64,000 bases of DNA from Desulfovibrio sp. (GCF_019424165.1 NZ_JAHZAA010000007.1:25692-89691); one strand, 5' to 3'. Shown: positions 46,273-57,114, counted from the stretch's first letter. The notes: generated by a model not told the origin, from the letters alone. A program made the numbers and translations.

Positions 46273-47016
46273 ATGAAAAAATTTCTTGTCTGCGCCCTGC
46301 TGGCTGCCGTTATGGCCGCCGTGCCCGCTTTTGCCAAAAAAAGCTATGTGAACGGCATTGACCCCAATTATCCGCCTTTCGCCTATATGGATGAAAAAAC
46401 CGGCCAGCCCGCCGGCTTTGACGTGGATTCGCTCAACTGGATAGCCAAGACCATGGGCTTCGAAATCACGCACAAACCCATGGCCTGGGACGGCATCATT
46501 CCCGCCCTTGTGGCCAAGCAGATCGACATGGTGGACTCCGGCATGAGCATCACGCCCGAGCGCGCCAGAGTCGTGGAATTTTCCGAACCGTACTGGACGG
46601 TTTCGCGCGTGTTTATCGTACCCGCCGACTCCACGCTGACCCCGCAGGACGTCCTGACCAAAAAGGTCAAGCTCGGCGTGCAGCGCGGCACCTCTGAAGC
46701 CAACGCCATCAAGCAGGAACAGCAGGAAAAGGGGTATCCTTTTGAACTGCGCTTCTACGAGTCCGCCCCCCTGGCTGTGGAAGACCTGCTCAACGGCCGC
46801 ATTGAAGTGGCCCTTATGGACGAACTGCCCGCCGACGACGCCATTGCCAAAGGCCGTGCCGTCAAAAAGGCCGGTGTCCACGGCGAACCCGACAAATTCG
46901 GCGTAGCCATGCGCAAGGGCGATAAAGACCTGCACAAGCTCATCAATGAAGGCTACAAAAAGCTTATGGCCGATCCGTACTGGCAGGAACTGCAGAAAAA
47001 ATACCTGAATAAATAA
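46273..47016 (+). CDS. Periplasmic polar amino-acid-binding protein
   Basis: A 247-residue solute-binding protein of family 3. A cleaved Sec signal (MKKFLVCALLAAVMAAVPAFA) is followed by DPNYPPFAYMDE, GFDVDSLNWIAKTMGFEI and the ligand-binding MVDSGMSITPERARVVEFSEPY. These resemble HisJ/GlnH/ArtJ-like proteins. A strong ribosome site (GAGGGGG) lies upstream. It begins a four-gene ABC operon, and a 14-bp hairpin follows its stop, which may raise its level over the permeases. The exact amino acid is unknown. Confidence 0.93.
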   Translation: MKKFLVCALLAAVMAAVPAFAKKSYVNGIDPNYPPFAYMDEKTGQPAGFDVDSLNWIAKTMGFEITHKPMAWDGIIPALVAKQIDMVDSGMSITPERARVVEFSEPYWTVSRVFIVPADSTLTPQDVLTKKVKLGVQRGTSEANAIKQEQQEKGYPFELRFYESAPLAVEDLLNGRIEVALMDELPADDAIAKGRAVKKAGVHGEPDKFGVAMRKGDKDLHKLINEGYKKLMADPYWQELQKKYLNK

Positions 47017-47041
47017 GCAACGCGAAAGCGCTGAACGGCAG

Positions 47042-47074
47042 GCGCGGACCGCCGGTTATTCCGGCGGTCCGCGC
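47042..47074 (+). promoter_or_regulatory. Intercistronic hairpin after binding-protein gene
   Basis: GCGCGGACCGCCGG and CCGGCGGTCCGCGC form a perfect 14-bp stem with a TTATT loop. With no T run it is more likely an mRNA-stabilising or attenuating element than a full terminator. Confidence 0.7.
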
Positions 47075-47106
47075 TGTTCTGCCCAACCTACGGCAAAACC
47101 CCGCAT

Positions 47107-47799
47107 ATGGACTCACTTTCAGTAGTTTACCACGCCCTGCCGTCCATGCTGGCCGGCTGCATAGTCACGGTGGGCAACGTGACCATTTCTCTCGCCATGG
47201 GCCTTGTGCTCGGCGTTCCTATGGCTGTGGCCCAGGTTTACGGCGGCCCCTGGCTGCGCCGTCTGGTCGCGCTCTATGTGTGGTTTTTCCGGGGCGTACC
47301 CATTCTTGTGCTGCTTTTTCTGTGCTACGGTTTTTTCATCAGTCTTGGGCTGCCGGCAGACCCGTTTCTTATATGCTGCCTCGTACTTGGCTGCACCAGC
47401 ACGGCCTACCAGTCGCAAATCTTCCGGGGAGCCATTGAAAGCCTGCCCCAGGGACAGCTCAACGCGGCACGCGCTCTGGGCATGGGTGAAAGCACGGGTA
47501 TTTGCAGCATCATACTGCCCCAGGCCATGCGCCTGTCCATTCCCGGCTGGGCCAACGAATTTTCCATTCTGCTCAAAGACTCGGCCATCTGCTACGTTCT
47601 CGGCACACAGGATATCATGGCAAGAACGTCTTTTGTGGCCGCGCGCACGCACGAGCATCTGGCCCTTTACGCGGCGGCGGGCTGCATTTATTTTCTGCTG
47701 ACACTGGCGGTGCTGAAACTTCTGCGTCGTCTGGAAAAAAGAGTTCATGTACCGGGATATTCCACGGGCATGGGCATGGAAGGCACGGGTGCGGGATAA
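47107..47799 (+). CDS. Amino-acid ABC transporter permease
   Basis: A 230-residue HisM/GlnP-type permease with about five membrane helices. YQSQIFRGAIESLPQGQLNAARALGMG is the EAA loop that docks the ATPase. It lies after the binding-protein gene and three bases before the ATPase gene, and is one of two permeases in the operon. Confidence 0.93.
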   Translation: MDSLSVVYHALPSMLAGCIVTVGNVTISLAMGLVLGVPMAVAQVYGGPWLRRLVALYVWFFRGVPILVLLFLCYGFFISLGLPADPFLICCLVLGCTSTAYQSQIFRGAIESLPQGQLNAARALGMGESTGICSIILPQAMRLSIPGWANEFSILLKDSAICYVLGTQDIMARTSFVAARTHEHLALYAAAGCIYFLLTLAVLKLLRRLEKRVHVPGYSTGMGMEGTGAG

Positions 47800-47802
47800 G
47801 CC

Positions 47803-48561
47803 ATGAATGTGGACGAACAAGCGATTCTGCGTGTTGAAGGCATCTCCAAGAAGCTGGGCGGCAAGCCCATTCTGGACAATTGCAATCTTTCGGTGCGCCG
47901 GGGCGAACTCAAGGTGCTCATCGGGCCTTCAGGCGCCGGCAAAAGCACCTTGCTGCAGAGCATCAACTGTCTTATCCCCCCGGACAAAGGCGATATCTAT
48001 CTTGAAGGCCAGCGCCTTGACCGCGCCAGCAAGGCCGCCTTGTGCGCCTTTCGCACTCAGGTGGGCATGATCTTTCAGGACTTCAACCTGTTCGATCACC
48101 TTACAGCCGAGGAAAACGTGGCTATTGCCCTGCGCAAGGTGCGCGGCATGAACCACAAAGACGCCAAAGCCCGCGCCCATGAGGAACTGGCGCGCGTCGG
48201 CCTGGCCCGCCGCGCCCTGCTCTACCCGGCCCAGCTTTCCGGCGGCCAGAAACAGCGCGTGGCCATGGCCCGCGCCCTGGCCATGGACCCAAAAGTCATT
48301 CTGCTGGACGAACCGACATCGGCGCTGGACCCGGAACTTGTGGGCGAAGTGCTCGCTGTCATACGCGACCTTGCCAGCGGGGGCATGACCATGATCATGG
48401 CTACCCATCAGATGGAATTTGCCCGCGCTCTGGCCACAGAGATCATTTTTATGGAACACGGCAAGCTGATTGAACAGGGCGCGCCCGAGGTTCTCCTGGC
48501 TGAAGGCTCCGCCACGCGCACCCGCGACTTCTGCCAGCGCCTGCTGGAGATGGGGGTTTAG
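47803..48561 (+). CDS. Amino-acid ABC transporter ATP-binding protein
   Basis: A 252-residue GlnQ/HisP-type ATPase. Walker A is [12 protein letters not shown], the Q-loop [16 protein letters not shown], the signature [17 protein letters not shown], Walker [15 protein letters not shown] and the H-loop [10 protein letters not shown]. Flanked by two permease genes with near-zero spacing. Confidence 0.95.
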   Translation: MNVDEQAILRVEGISKKLGGKPILDNCNLSVRRGELKVLIGPSGAGKSTLLQSINCLIPPDKGDIYLEGQRLDRASKAALCAFRTQVGMIFQDFNLFDHLTAEENVAIALRKVRGMNHKDAKARAHEELARVGLARRALLYPAQLSGGQKQRVAMARALAMDPKVILLDEPTSALDPELVGEVLAVIRDLASGGMTMIMATHQMEFARALATEIIFMEHGKLIEQGAPEVLLAEGSATRTRDFCQRLLEMGV

Positions 48562-48562
48562 C

Positions 48563-49231
48563 GTGCTGGACACGGCCTTTTTCAGCCACGAGCTTATCCC
48601 CGCCCTTAACAGGGGTCTGCTCGTATCCCTGGCGCTCATCATTCCCGCAGGCAGCCTGGGCTTTGTGGGCGGCGTGCTGCTGGGCTGCGCCCGCGCCTTC
48701 GGCCCGCGCTGGATGCGCCGCGTGGGCGACTGGTTTACCGCTATCGTGCGCGGCGTGCCGCTGCTGGTACAATTGATGATGATCTATTACGCCCTGCCCA
48801 AGCTCGGCATCTATTTTCCACCGTATGGAGCCGCCCTTACAAGCTTTATCCTGTGTACGGCGGCCTACCAGAGCGAATATGTGCGCGGGGCGCTGCTCTC
48901 CATCCGCCAGGGGCAGATACGGGCGGCCCAGGCCCTGGGATTCAGCACCTGGAAAACGGTGGCCTGGATAGTCGTGCCGCAAGCGGCGCGGCGCGCCCTT
49001 CCCGGCTGCGGCAACGAGATCATCTACCTCATCAAGTACAGTTCACTGGCCTATTTCGTCACCTGCATGGAGCTTATGGGCGAGGGCAAGGTGGTGGCGT
49101 CAGACACATTCCGCTTTACTGAAGTGTTCGTAACAGTGGGGGCCTACTACCTGGCCATGGTTACGCTGGCGACATTTTTTCTCCGCTGGCTTGAACGCCG
49201 CTTTTATGTCCCCGGGTTTGGCGCACGGTAA
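48563..49231 (+). CDS. Second amino-acid ABC transporter permease (GTG start)
   Basis: A 222-residue permease paired with that at 47107. GTG 48563 is two bases after the ATPase stop and has GGGGG seven bases upstream; the in-frame upstream ATG at 48470 lies inside the ATPase gene. YQSEYVRGALLSIRQGQIRAAQALGF is the EAA loop. With two permeases a heterodimeric channel is likely. Confidence 0.9.
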   Translation: MLDTAFFSHELIPALNRGLLVSLALIIPAGSLGFVGGVLLGCARAFGPRWMRRVGDWFTAIVRGVPLLVQLMMIYYALPKLGIYFPPYGAALTSFILCTAAYQSEYVRGALLSIRQGQIRAAQALGFSTWKTVAWIVVPQAARRALPGCGNEIIYLIKYSSLAYFVTCMELMGEGKVVASDTFRFTEVFVTVGAYYLAMVTLATFFLRWLERRFYVPGFGAR

Positions 49232-49258
49232 GAATTTCTTTCTTTCCCGCAATGGAAA

Positions 49259-49292
49259 GGCTCTCCACTCTATACGGTGGGGAGCTTTTTTT
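49259..49292 (+). terminator. Terminator of ABC operon
   Basis: GCTCTCCAC pairs with GTGGGGAGC (one G-U pair) and is followed by TTTTTTT. Confidence 0.88.
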
Positions 49293-49461
49293 ACAGCACA
49301 GGGCAATTCCTACAGATATGCACATATTCCAGATATGGAATATTCAAAAATAATTCTGTATAGGTTTCATATGCCATATTTTTCTTATACAGAACATTGT
49401 ACATATCAAACTTTCAATCACAAAATGTTTAAAAACATCAGCCGGATATAATGAGACCGGA

Positions 49462-52400
49462 ATGAAAAAAAATATAGGCTCCCTGAAAGTACGCGTTACC
49501 ACCTGCTTACAGCATGAATGGGCAAGATATCTGGCTTCTGTTTCATTAATTTTCCTTTCCATTCTCATTGTTTATGCTTTCAATATTCCCAACCCCATGA
49601 TCATTCTGATGATCCCCATTGTGTATGCTACATATTCCAGCGGTTATCTTGGGGGCGCTCTCAACGGCTGTGTGGCATTTGCGTACAGTGCCCATTTTTT
49701 TCTGGTCAAGACCAACGATCCGGCCGGCGCTTACAAATCCGTCACCATTGCCCTGTCTATCTTCGCCATTGTCCTTCTTGTAGGAAAGCTCAAATCACGG
49801 GAAGAAAAAAACATCCAGGAACTCAAGCGCTATGGTGATGCGCTGGTTCACATGGCTACCACCGACAAATTGACAGGCGCCTCGAACCGGCATGCTTTTT
49901 TCAAGAGGGGAGCGGCCCTGCACGAACACAGCAAAAAATTCAACATGCCCGTCTCGGTTCTCTTCATCGACATCGATCATTTCAAGCAGGTGAACGACCT
50001 CTATGGACACGCCTTCGGCGATGCGGTTCTGGAGCGTATTTCATATGCCATCAAGCGCTGTTTGCGCGGCAGCGACATCAACTGCCGTTATGGCGGCGAA
50101 GAATTTGTGGTTCTGCTGGCCCACGCGGACAGCGATGCGGCTCACCTTGTGGCGCACCGCATCATGAACATGGTGCAGCGCATACGCTTTCAGCAGTATC
50201 CCGACCTGCGGCTTTCTGTCAGCATCGGTCTTTCCAGCATGCAGCCCGCAGCCCCCCGGAGCCTTGAGCACCTTATCCGCTGCGCGGACAGCGCCATGTA
50301 CCAGGCCAAGCAGGACGGCCGTAACCGGGTAGTTGTGGAACATCCCGAACCGTATACGGGCAAGCCCAGAGAAATCCCCCTGTCCGTCCTGCAGACGGCC
50401 ACACCGGCACACCCGATGGATCAGGGCATGATCTCCGACATGCCGGAAGAAGAAAAAGCGTTAATGCAGGACACGCTGCTGAACACCCTCGAACAGATGC
50501 TGGAACTGGTCTACGTAGTGGATGTGACCACTTATGAGCTGCTTTACATCAACGCCTCGGCACGGGAAAAATACGGCATCGATAATTCACGTGGCGCCAA
50601 ATGTCATCAGCTGCTGCAAGGGCTGGATACCCCGTGCTCTTTCTGCCTCAACGACCGGCTCACATTTGACAGTGTGTATTCCTGGGAATTTACCAACAAA
50701 ATGCTGGGGCGGCACTTCATTTTGCGCGACAGGCTCGTAAACTGGAACGGCAGAAAAGCACGGATGCAGATCGCAACCGACAGCAGAGAGAGGGAGCTGG
50801 AACGCCAAGCGCGGCAAGACGCGCTGGAGGGAGAGCAAGTCAACAGGGGCTGCATTGCCCTGCTCTATAATGAAAAAACCCTGTCAGAAGCTCTGGAAGA
50901 TCTGCTGAAGCGGGTAGGCAAGCACTTTGGCGCAGACCGTGCCTATTTCTTTTGGCTTTCCGGCACAACATTCTTGCTGAACAGCGAATGGCGGGCCGCC
51001 AGCCTGACCCAAAAACGCTACCAGACACTGGACGAAGCCCGCTTTCAGCAATGGAAAATGTCTGCGGACACCAGCGAATACCTTGTTATCAGCAATATGG
51101 AGCAGCAACAGGAGGCCTACAAGGACCTTTATGCCCAGGGCATCCGCAACCTTGTGATCATGCCTCTGGAACAGAACGGAACGTTGCTGGGTTTCTGGGG
51201 TATGGAAAACGCTGCTTCCGGAAGAATCCGCGAAATCGCGCCCCTGCTGCTTTCGCTGCGCTATTTTCTGCTCTCAACCATACGCCGCATCAACTCCGAA
51301 GAACTGCTGGTCAAGCTGAGCTTTGAGGACAGCCTCACGGGCCTGCACAACAGGAACTCTTACCTGCAAGACATTTCCGGCGCTAAAGACACGCACAATG
51401 CGGGCATCGCCTATCTTTCCATCAATGAAATGAAACGGATCAACGACGTGTTCGGCCAGGCCCACGGCGACCGGCTGCTGGTGGACTGCGCGCACTGTGT
51501 CAAAAAGACCTTTCCTTCGGGTACAGCCTACCGCGTGGGCGGGGACGAGTTTCTTGTCATGTGCAAAAACATACCCCGGGAAGGCTTTGAACAGTGCGTT
51601 CGCCTGCTCAAGGTACACTGCTCCGCCTTTCAGGATTGTCGCGTGGCCATCGGCCATCAGTGGGCCGAAACAACAGCCGCCATGCAGGACCTGGCCCATG
51701 CGGCGGAAAAACTCATGTATCAGGACAAGAAAAATCACTACCGGAAAAACCTTCCCAGTGACCGTTACCGCCACTACAACGATGACGTCTTCTGCCTGAC
51801 CGAACCGGGCATGCTGAAAAAAAGCCTGCACGAAGGCGCGTTTACCGTCTATCTCCAGCCCAAGGTGTCTTCTGCCGACCGCAGGGTCAGCGGCTGTGAA
51901 GCTCTGGTGCGCTATCTGCAAAAAGACGGCACTGTCACGCCCCCATCGCAGTTTTTGCCAGTTCTTGAAGACACAAAACTCATCGGCATTCTTGATTTTT
52001 ATGTTTTTGATATTGTTTGCGCCAGCATAGCCCGGTGGCTTGCCGAGGGCAGGCGGGCTATTCCCATATCCGTGAACTTTTCGCGCTACACCCTGGCAGA
52101 ACAGGATTTTCTCACGCGGCTGCAAACGGTTTTCAAGGGCTACGGCATTGATAAAAAATGGGTGATCATTGAGGTGACGGAAAGCGTGAAGGGCGTGGAG
52201 GGCATGAACCTGCTTGCCCTGATCGACAGTATTCGCGAGATGGGCTTTGCCGTGGCCATTGACGATTTTGGGGTAGACTTTGCCAACCTGTCGCTCTTTT
52301 CACTGGCAAATTTCGACGAACTCAAGGTGGATAAAGCCCTTGTGGACAGCATCGTGACCAATCAGAAAACCCAGATGGTCATTGAAGCCGTGGTGGACAT

Positions 52401-52560
52401 GTGCCGCAGAATGGACATTCGCGTAGTGGCCGAGGGCGTGGAAACAGAAGAACAGTTTGCCATTCTCAGGCAAAAAGGCTGCGAGCAGGTTCAGGGCTAT
52501 CTGTTCAGCAAGCCGATCCCCATGGCGGCCTTTGAGAAAAGCTATCTGCCCCTGCAATAG
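49462..52560 (+). CDS. Membrane GGDEF-GGDEF-EAL c-di-GMP enzyme
   Basis: A 1032-residue membrane protein. Residues 1-105 have three or four hydrophobic segments. GGDEF domain 1 (about 120-295) has GGEEF at 211-215 and an RGSD I-site just before it, so it may be an active, product-inhibited cyclase. A PAS-like region (about 345-435) and a GAF-like region (about 475-610) follow. GGDEF domain 2 has an intact GGDEF at 693-697. The EAL domain begins E813-A-L and retains EVTES, DDFG, the KVDK lysine and AEGVE, so hydrolysis is plausible. Two cyclase domains plus an EAL in one chain is uncommon. Regulator of surface attachment or motility; ligand unknown. Confidence 0.9.
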   Translation: MKKNIGSLKVRVTTCLQHEWARYLASVSLIFLSILIVYAFNIPNPMIILMIPIVYATYSSGYLGGALNGCVAFAYSAHFFLVKTNDPAGAYKSVTIALSIFAIVLLVGKLKSREEKNIQELKRYGDALVHMATTDKLTGASNRHAFFKRGAALHEHSKKFNMPVSVLFIDIDHFKQVNDLYGHAFGDAVLERISYAIKRCLRGSDINCRYGGEEFVVLLAHADSDAAHLVAHRIMNMVQRIRFQQYPDLRLSVSIGLSSMQPAAPRSLEHLIRCADSAMYQAKQDGRNRVVVEHPEPYTGKPREIPLSVLQTATPAHPMDQGMISDMPEEEKALMQDTLLNTLEQMLELVYVVDVTTYELLYINASAREKYGIDNSRGAKCHQLLQGLDTPCSFCLNDRLTFDSVYSWEFTNKMLGRHFILRDRLVNWNGRKARMQIATDSRERELERQARQDALEGEQVNRGCIALLYNEKTLSEALEDLLKRVGKHFGADRAYFFWLSGTTFLLNSEWRAASLTQKRYQTLDEARFQQWKMSADTSEYLVISNMEQQQEAYKDLYAQGIRNLVIMPLEQNGTLLGFWGMENAASGRIREIAPLLLSLRYFLLSTIRRINSEELLVKLSFEDSLTGLHNRNSYLQDISGAKDTHNAGIAYLSINEMKRINDVFGQAHGDRLLVDCAHCVKKTFPSGTAYRVGGDEFLVMCKNIPREGFEQCVRLLKVHCSAFQDCRVAIGHQWAETTAAMQDLAHAAEKLMYQDKKNHYRKNLPSDRYRHYNDDVFCLTEPGMLKKSLHEGAFTVYLQPKVSSADRRVSGCEALVRYLQKDGTVTPPSQFLPVLEDTKLIGILDFYVFDIVCASIARWLAEGRRAIPISVNFSRYTLAEQDFLTRLQTVFKGYGIDKKWVIIEVTESVKGVEGMNLLALIDSIREMGFAVAIDDFGVDFANLSLFSLANFDELKVDKALVDSIVTNQKTQMVIEAVVDMCRRMDIRVVAEGVETEEQFAILRQKGCEQVQGYLFSKPIPMAAFEKSYLPLQ

Positions 52561-52577
52561 TTTTCCGCTGACAAAAA

Positions 52578-52637
52578 GGCCCGTTTCCGTCCAGGTCCGT
52601 CCCCAGCCAAAGGGGTATGCCTGAACGAAAACGGGCC
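52578..52637. terminator. Bidirectional terminator between convergent genes
   Basis: GGCCCGTTTCCGTCCAGG pairs with CCTGAACGAAAACGGGCC with two mismatches. A run of As precedes it, giving Ts on the minus strand for ilvA. Confidence 0.7.
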
Positions 52638-52709
52638 GTACTTGTTTGTGGAACAGATGTTACGAAACATCCGCGCAGGACAGCGGGCCACCTTCAATGG
52701 CAGCCGGCC

Positions 52710-54248
52710 CTAGTCGTCGTGCCACCCCAGAAACATCTGGTAGGCGGGATTGTTCGTTTCTTCCACATGCGGGTAGCCCATGCCTTCAACCCGCTGCAAA
52801 AACTCCTCGAAAACCTCGCGCTTTTCTTCCGGAACCTCAAAGCCCACCAGCACGCGGCCAAAGTCAGCACCATGATAACGGTACTGGAACAGGCTGATAC
52901 TGAAGTCCACGCGCATGGCGTCCATAAAGTCCAGCAAAGCGCCGGGCCGTTCGGGGAAGGTAAAGCGCAGCAACCGCTCATGCAGCACCTGCGGTGCGTT
53001 GCCGCCCACCAGATGCCGCAGGTGAACCTTGGCAAATTCGTTATCAGTCAGATCAACGGCCCCAAAACCCTTGCTGTGCAGTTCTGCCAGCACTTCGGCC
53101 ACATCTTCACGCCCACTGATTTTTATGCCAACCAGCACACGCGCCTTTACCGGGTCGGAAAACCGGGTACACAGTTCAGTGATATTGCGATTGCCGAAAG
53201 CAGCACACAGGACGCGAAAACTGCCCACGGCTTCCGGAATGGTCACTGCCAGCAGGGCCTCGCGGTGCGCGCCGATTTCAGACCGATCCACCACATGGCT
53301 CAGGCGGTCGAAGTTCATGTTGGCCCCGCTGACCACCGCGGCCAGGGTAACATCCCTCTGGCCGCTGGCGGCAACGTAGGCGCGCAGCCCGGCCAGGGCC
53401 AGGGCTCCCGCGGGTTCGGCGACCAGGCGCGTGTCTTCAAAAATATCCTTTATGGCTCCGCAGATGGCGTCTGTCTCTACCACAATAATGTCGTCCAGCA
53501 GGTCGCGGCACAGGGCAAAAGTGTGCTCGCCCACCAGCTTCACGGCAACGCCGTCGGCAAAAAGCCCCACGTCATGCATTTCCACCCGGTGTCCGGCCAT
53601 AACCGAACGGCGCATGGCATCGGAATCCACAGGCTCCACACCGATGACCCGGATTTCAGGCCGCAGGGCCTTGATATAGGCCGCAACGCCCGCCGCCATG
53701 CCCCCGCCGCCGATGGGCACAAAAACCGCGTGAATATCGCCGGGATGCTGCCGCAGAATTTCCATGGCGATGGTTCCCTGCCCGGCAATGACGTCCGGAT
53801 CATCAAAGGGCGGAATATAAATGCAGCCGCTTTCCTGAATAAGTTTGAGTGTATGCTGCCAGGCATCGCTGAACGATTCGCCTGAAAGCACCACCTGCCC
53901 GCCCAGACGGCGCACAGCCTCCACCTTGATGGCGGGCGTCGTCACAGGCATGACGATGGTGGCCTCGCAGCCAAGCTTGCGCGCTGCCAGGGCCACACCC
54001 TGGGCATGATTGCCCGCAGAGGCGGCAATAACGCCGCGCCGTAAGTCTTCCGGCGAAAGGCGGGCCATTTTGTTGTACGCACCGCGCAGCTTGAAGGAAA
54101 AAACAGGCTGATAATCCTCACGCTTGAGCAGAATCCTGTTGCCGAGACGGCGCGAAAGGGTCTTGGCTTCTTCGAGAGGCGTCTCCACTGCCACGTCATA
54201 AACGCGGCTCAACAAAATGCGATTCAGGTATTCGCTGTGCTTGTGCAT
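52710..54248 (-). CDS. ilvA: Threonine ammonia-lyase, biosynthetic
   Basis: A 512-residue PLP enzyme that deaminates threonine to 2-oxobutanoate, the first step to isoleucine. The PLP lysine lies in FSFKLRGAYNKM, with AASAGNHAQGVALAA and PIGGGGMAAGVAAY as further signatures. Two C-terminal ACT-like regulatory repeats (about 325-505) indicate isoleucine feedback control, so it is the biosynthetic form. Start at ATG 54248 (GAAGGA upstream) rather than 54278. Confidence 0.95.
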   Translation of the reverse strand: MHKHSEYLNRILLSRVYDVAVETPLEEAKTLSRRLGNRILLKREDYQPVFSFKLRGAYNKMARLSPEDLRRGVIAASAGNHAQGVALAARKLGCEATIVMPVTTPAIKVEAVRRLGGQVVLSGESFSDAWQHTLKLIQESGCIYIPPFDDPDVIAGQGTIAMEILRQHPGDIHAVFVPIGGGGMAAGVAAYIKALRPEIRVIGVEPVDSDAMRRSVMAGHRVEMHDVGLFADGVAVKLVGEHTFALCRDLLDDIIVVETDAICGAIKDIFEDTRLVAEPAGALALAGLRAYVAASGQRDVTLAAVVSGANMNFDRLSHVVDRSEIGAHREALLAVTIPEAVGSFRVLCAAFGNRNITELCTRFSDPVKARVLVGIKISGREDVAEVLAELHSKGFGAVDLTDNEFAKVHLRHLVGGNAPQVLHERLLRFTFPERPGALLDFMDAMRVDFSISLFQYRYHGADFGRVLVGFEVPEEKREVFEEFLQRVEGMGYPHVEETNNPAYQMFLGWHDD

Positions 54249-54451
54249 GCATGTGTCCTTCGGCTGCAAAAATGACACGGCCGTCCTGTAGCCGTGCGGA
54301 AAAACGCTTGTTCGTCAGCGCAGATTCTTATATACCCGGCGTCCGCTCACCTCAACCCCCCAACAACAGCACAAATGCGCCGTGCAGGCGGACAAGCCCG
54401 TGCGCCCTGTACAGCGGCGGGCCATTAGGATAAGCTCGCGCCGGAGAATAT

Positions 54452-55150
54452 ATGCCGCCAGAATACCCGCAGCAAGAAGACAAGGCCCTGCGCGCCTATC
54501 AGCCGCACATTACCGTGCGCGCCGCCGGGCGGCTGTGGCAGCTCAGCCGCGCCGCCGACCTTGAGCAACTCTGGGAGGCCATGACTGCCGATTCCCACGA
54601 CTTTGAAGACGAACGCCTGCCCTACTGGACGGAGCTTTGGCCATCAAGTGTGGCCTTGGCCTCGTGGCTGCATGAGCGCCGCCAGGAGATCGCAGGGCGG
54701 AACTGCCTTGACCTGGGCTGTGGCCTGGGCCTCACGGCCATGGTGGGCCAATGGCTCGGCGCCCGTGTGCTGGCGGTGGATTATGAGGAAGAGGCCCTGC
54801 GTTTTGCCGCCCGCAACGCGGCCCTCAACGAGGTTTCCCAGGCCCTGTGGGCAGTTATGGACTGGCGCAGCCCCGCAGTCCGGGCCGGAAGCATGCACCG
54901 TATATGGGGCGGCGACATCATGTATGAAAAACGCTTTGTAACGCCGGTATTGCGTTTTCTGGGGCATGCCCTGGCCCCGGACGGGGCAGCCTGGGTAGCC
55001 GAACCGGGGCGTTCGGTTTACGATACGTTCCTGCACGCCCTGCAAAGTGGCGGCTGGCAGGGCAGACGGGTTTACGCCCAAAAGGTCGAAGCCCTCTACG
55101 CCCAGCCCGTACCCGTCACCGTGCAGGTATGGGAAATCCGCCGCGCCTGA
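54452..55150 (+). CDS. Class I SAM-dependent methyltransferase
   Basis: A 232-residue methyltransferase. [20 protein letters not shown] is SAM-binding motif I and [11 protein letters not shown] motif [18 protein letters not shown] before motif I resembles the METTL/NNMT-like protein methyltransferase group. Substrate unknown. It stands between ilvA (divergent) and nikR. Confidence 0.86.
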   Translation: MPPEYPQQEDKALRAYQPHITVRAAGRLWQLSRAADLEQLWEAMTADSHDFEDERLPYWTELWPSSVALASWLHERRQEIAGRNCLDLGCGLGLTAMVGQWLGARVLAVDYEEEALRFAARNAALNEVSQALWAVMDWRSPAVRAGSMHRIWGGDIMYEKRFVTPVLRFLGHALAPDGAAWVAEPGRSVYDTFLHALQSGGWQGRRVYAQKVEALYAQPVPVTVQVWEIRRA

Positions 55151-55224
55151 CGCGGCCACAACACAAACAGAACAGCGCGCCGCCCTTATTTTATTATAGG
55201 CGGCAAGCGCCGCAGGACACTGCT

Positions 55225-55641
55225 ATGGGAAATCTTGCACGCTTTGGCGTTTCACTGGATCAAGACCTGCTGGAACCCTTTGACGAGCTTTGCCGTCGCA
55301 AAAGCTATCCCAATCGCTCCGAAGCCATACGCGACCTTATCCGCAAGGCCCTGGTGGAGGAAAAGTGGAACAGCGACGCCCACGGCGCAGGCACGCTCAC
55401 CCTGGTTTACGATCACCATAAAAACGATCTTTCGCGCCGTCTTGTGCAAATCCAGCACGACGACCACGACCTTATCGTTACCACCCTGCACGTGCACCTT
55501 GACCACTACAACTGCCTTGAAGTGCTGGTGCTCAAGGGCGAGCCCAAGCGCATGCGCGCTCTGGCCGACAAGCTTATCGCCTGCCGCGGCGTCAAGCACG
55601 GCACTTTTACCGGCACTACCACAGGAGAGGACCTGGCATAA
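55225..55641 (+). CDS. nikR: NikR-family nickel-responsive regulator
   Basis: A 138-residue ribbon-helix-helix plus ACT-like regulator. [19 protein letters not shown] is the DNA-binding strand and helix and [16 protein letters not shown] the second helix. The nickel site [11 protein letters not shown] supplies the usual His-His-Cys ligands. It represses nickel uptake genes when nickel is sufficient. ATG 55225 follows an AGGA box. Its stop overlaps the folE2 start (TAATG), which is an unusual partner. Confidence 0.93.
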   Translation: MGNLARFGVSLDQDLLEPFDELCRRKSYPNRSEAIRDLIRKALVEEKWNSDAHGAGTLTLVYDHHKNDLSRRLVQIQHDDHDLIVTTLHVHLDHYNCLEVLVLKGEPKRMRALADKLIACRGVKHGTFTGTTTGEDLA

Positions 55642-56423
55642 TGGAAGACGTGCAAAGTCATGCCCCGCAAATCCCCCTGAACATAGATCGCGTGGGCGTG
55701 CGAGAACTCCGGCTCCCCCTGCTCGTGCGCGACCGTACCCGGGGTACGCAGCAGACCGTGGCCAGCGTTGACCTTGGCGTGGACCTGCCCTCAGAATTCA
55801 AGGGTACCCACATGAGCCGCTTTGTGGAAGCGCTGGAACAGTGGAACGATGAAATCAGCTACCAGTCGGTACGCCGCCTGCTGCAGGATATCAGACAGCG
55901 CCTCGAAGCCCGGCGGGCTTACGCGCGCTTCTGTTTTCCCTACTTCATCAGCAAGGCCGCTCCGGCTTCGGGCAGTCCGGCCCTGGTCAGCTACCAGTGC
56001 CGCCTCACCGGCGAACTTGACGAAGCGGGACAGCATTTTATTCTAGAAGTAGACGTACCCGTCATGACTGTCTGCCCCTGCTCCAAGGCCATCAGCAACG
56101 AAGGCGCGCACAGTCAGCGAGCCATCGTGCGCATGCGCCTGCGCATGAAAACATTCTCCTGGCTCGAAGATTTCATAGACATAGCCGAAGCCTCTGGCTC
56201 ATCGGCCGTCTATACGCTGCTCAAACGCGAAGACGAAAAATATGTTACCGAGCATGCCTTTGCCCATCCCACATTTGTGGAAGACGTGGTGCGCAATGTG
56301 GCGCAACGGCTGTCGGAACACGGGCAGGTGGAATGGTTCAGCGTGGAGGTGGAAAGTATGGAATCCATACACAATCATAACGCCTTCGCCCGCATTGAAC
56401 GGCATATCAGCGACAAGGGCTGA
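55641..56423 (+). CDS. folE2: GTP cyclohydrolase FolE2 (type IB)
   Basis: A 260-residue COG1469 GTP cyclohydrolase that makes dihydroneopterin triphosphate, the first step to folate; this type tolerates Mn2+ or Fe2+ instead of Zn2+. [14 protein letters not shown] at about 55-70, the [19 protein letters not shown] cysteine/histidine active site (about 145-165) and [13 protein letters not shown] core support it. The ATG overlaps the nikR stop, so translation is coupled to a metal regulator. Confidence 0.95.
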   Translation: MEDVQSHAPQIPLNIDRVGVRELRLPLLVRDRTRGTQQTVASVDLGVDLPSEFKGTHMSRFVEALEQWNDEISYQSVRRLLQDIRQRLEARRAYARFCFPYFISKAAPASGSPALVSYQCRLTGELDEAGQHFILEVDVPVMTVCPCSKAISNEGAHSQRAIVRMRLRMKTFSWLEDFIDIAEASGSSAVYTLLKREDEKYVTEHAFAHPTFVEDVVRNVAQRLSEHGQVEWFSVEVESMESIHNHNAFARIERHISDKG

Positions 56424-56566
56424 AACTGAGCCTGTACGCCACGGCAAAAAAATTTTGCAATCGTTTGCCGGTTATGCTAGTGCAGCGCTAAGGGTTGTTT
56501 TCACATGCGCGCCGCCCGCGCCAAACCATCGCGGGCAAAAACGCAAAGCAGCCTCAGGGTACAGAT

Positions 56567-56977
56567 ATGAGCGGCATAAACACAAGCATGCAATTGGGCG
56601 CTTCAGCCATGAACACCCACTCTTGGGGCATGGCTGTTGCTGCGCACAATGTTGCCAATGTCAGCACCGCGGGCTTCGAGCCGCAGCGCGCTGTTTACGC
56701 CACCGGTCCGGCGGGCCAGGGGGTGCGCCTTGATGCCGTGCTGCAGGGCAACGGCCCGGCCGGTCCTTCCGGCACAGGCGGTACAGCCTACAGCGCCGCC
56801 CAGGCAGTCTATGACGTAACCGCAGGCCTGCCGCTTGAAGCGGCAAGCCCCAGCGGCACAAATCTGGCCCGTGAAATGGTTTCGATGATCTCTACCCAGC
56901 ATGCCTATAAAGCCAATGCAACCACGGTGCGCACCAGCGACGCCATGCTGGGCACACTGCTGGATATCAAAGCCTGA
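56567..56977 (+). CDS. Orphan flagellar rod (FlgC-like) protein
   Basis: A 136-residue protein whose ends match flagellar axial rod proteins: N-terminal AVAAHNVANVSTAGFEPQR and C-terminal NLAREMVSMISTQHAYKANA with a heptad-like helix. The middle is short and Gly/Ala-rich. FlgC is about this length. The gene is isolated from any flagellar operon; it may be an extra axial protein. AGGGT lies before the ATG but the ribosome site is weak. Confidence 0.85.
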   Translation: MSGINTSMQLGASAMNTHSWGMAVAAHNVANVSTAGFEPQRAVYATGPAGQGVRLDAVLQGNGPAGPSGTGGTAYSAAQAVYDVTAGLPLEAASPSGTNLAREMVSMISTQHAYKANATTVRTSDAMLGTLLDIKA

Positions 56978-57114
56978 ACCGCAGGCCCATACACCCGGCC
57001 CGCACGGCCGGAACAGACACCGGGGCAGGAAGCCCGACAGTTTACGCCGGGCATGGCCCGTTTTCCGACTGACCTGCCGCCACCTTCTGGCCGGCATAAC
57101 ATTGTGGAGCGCTG

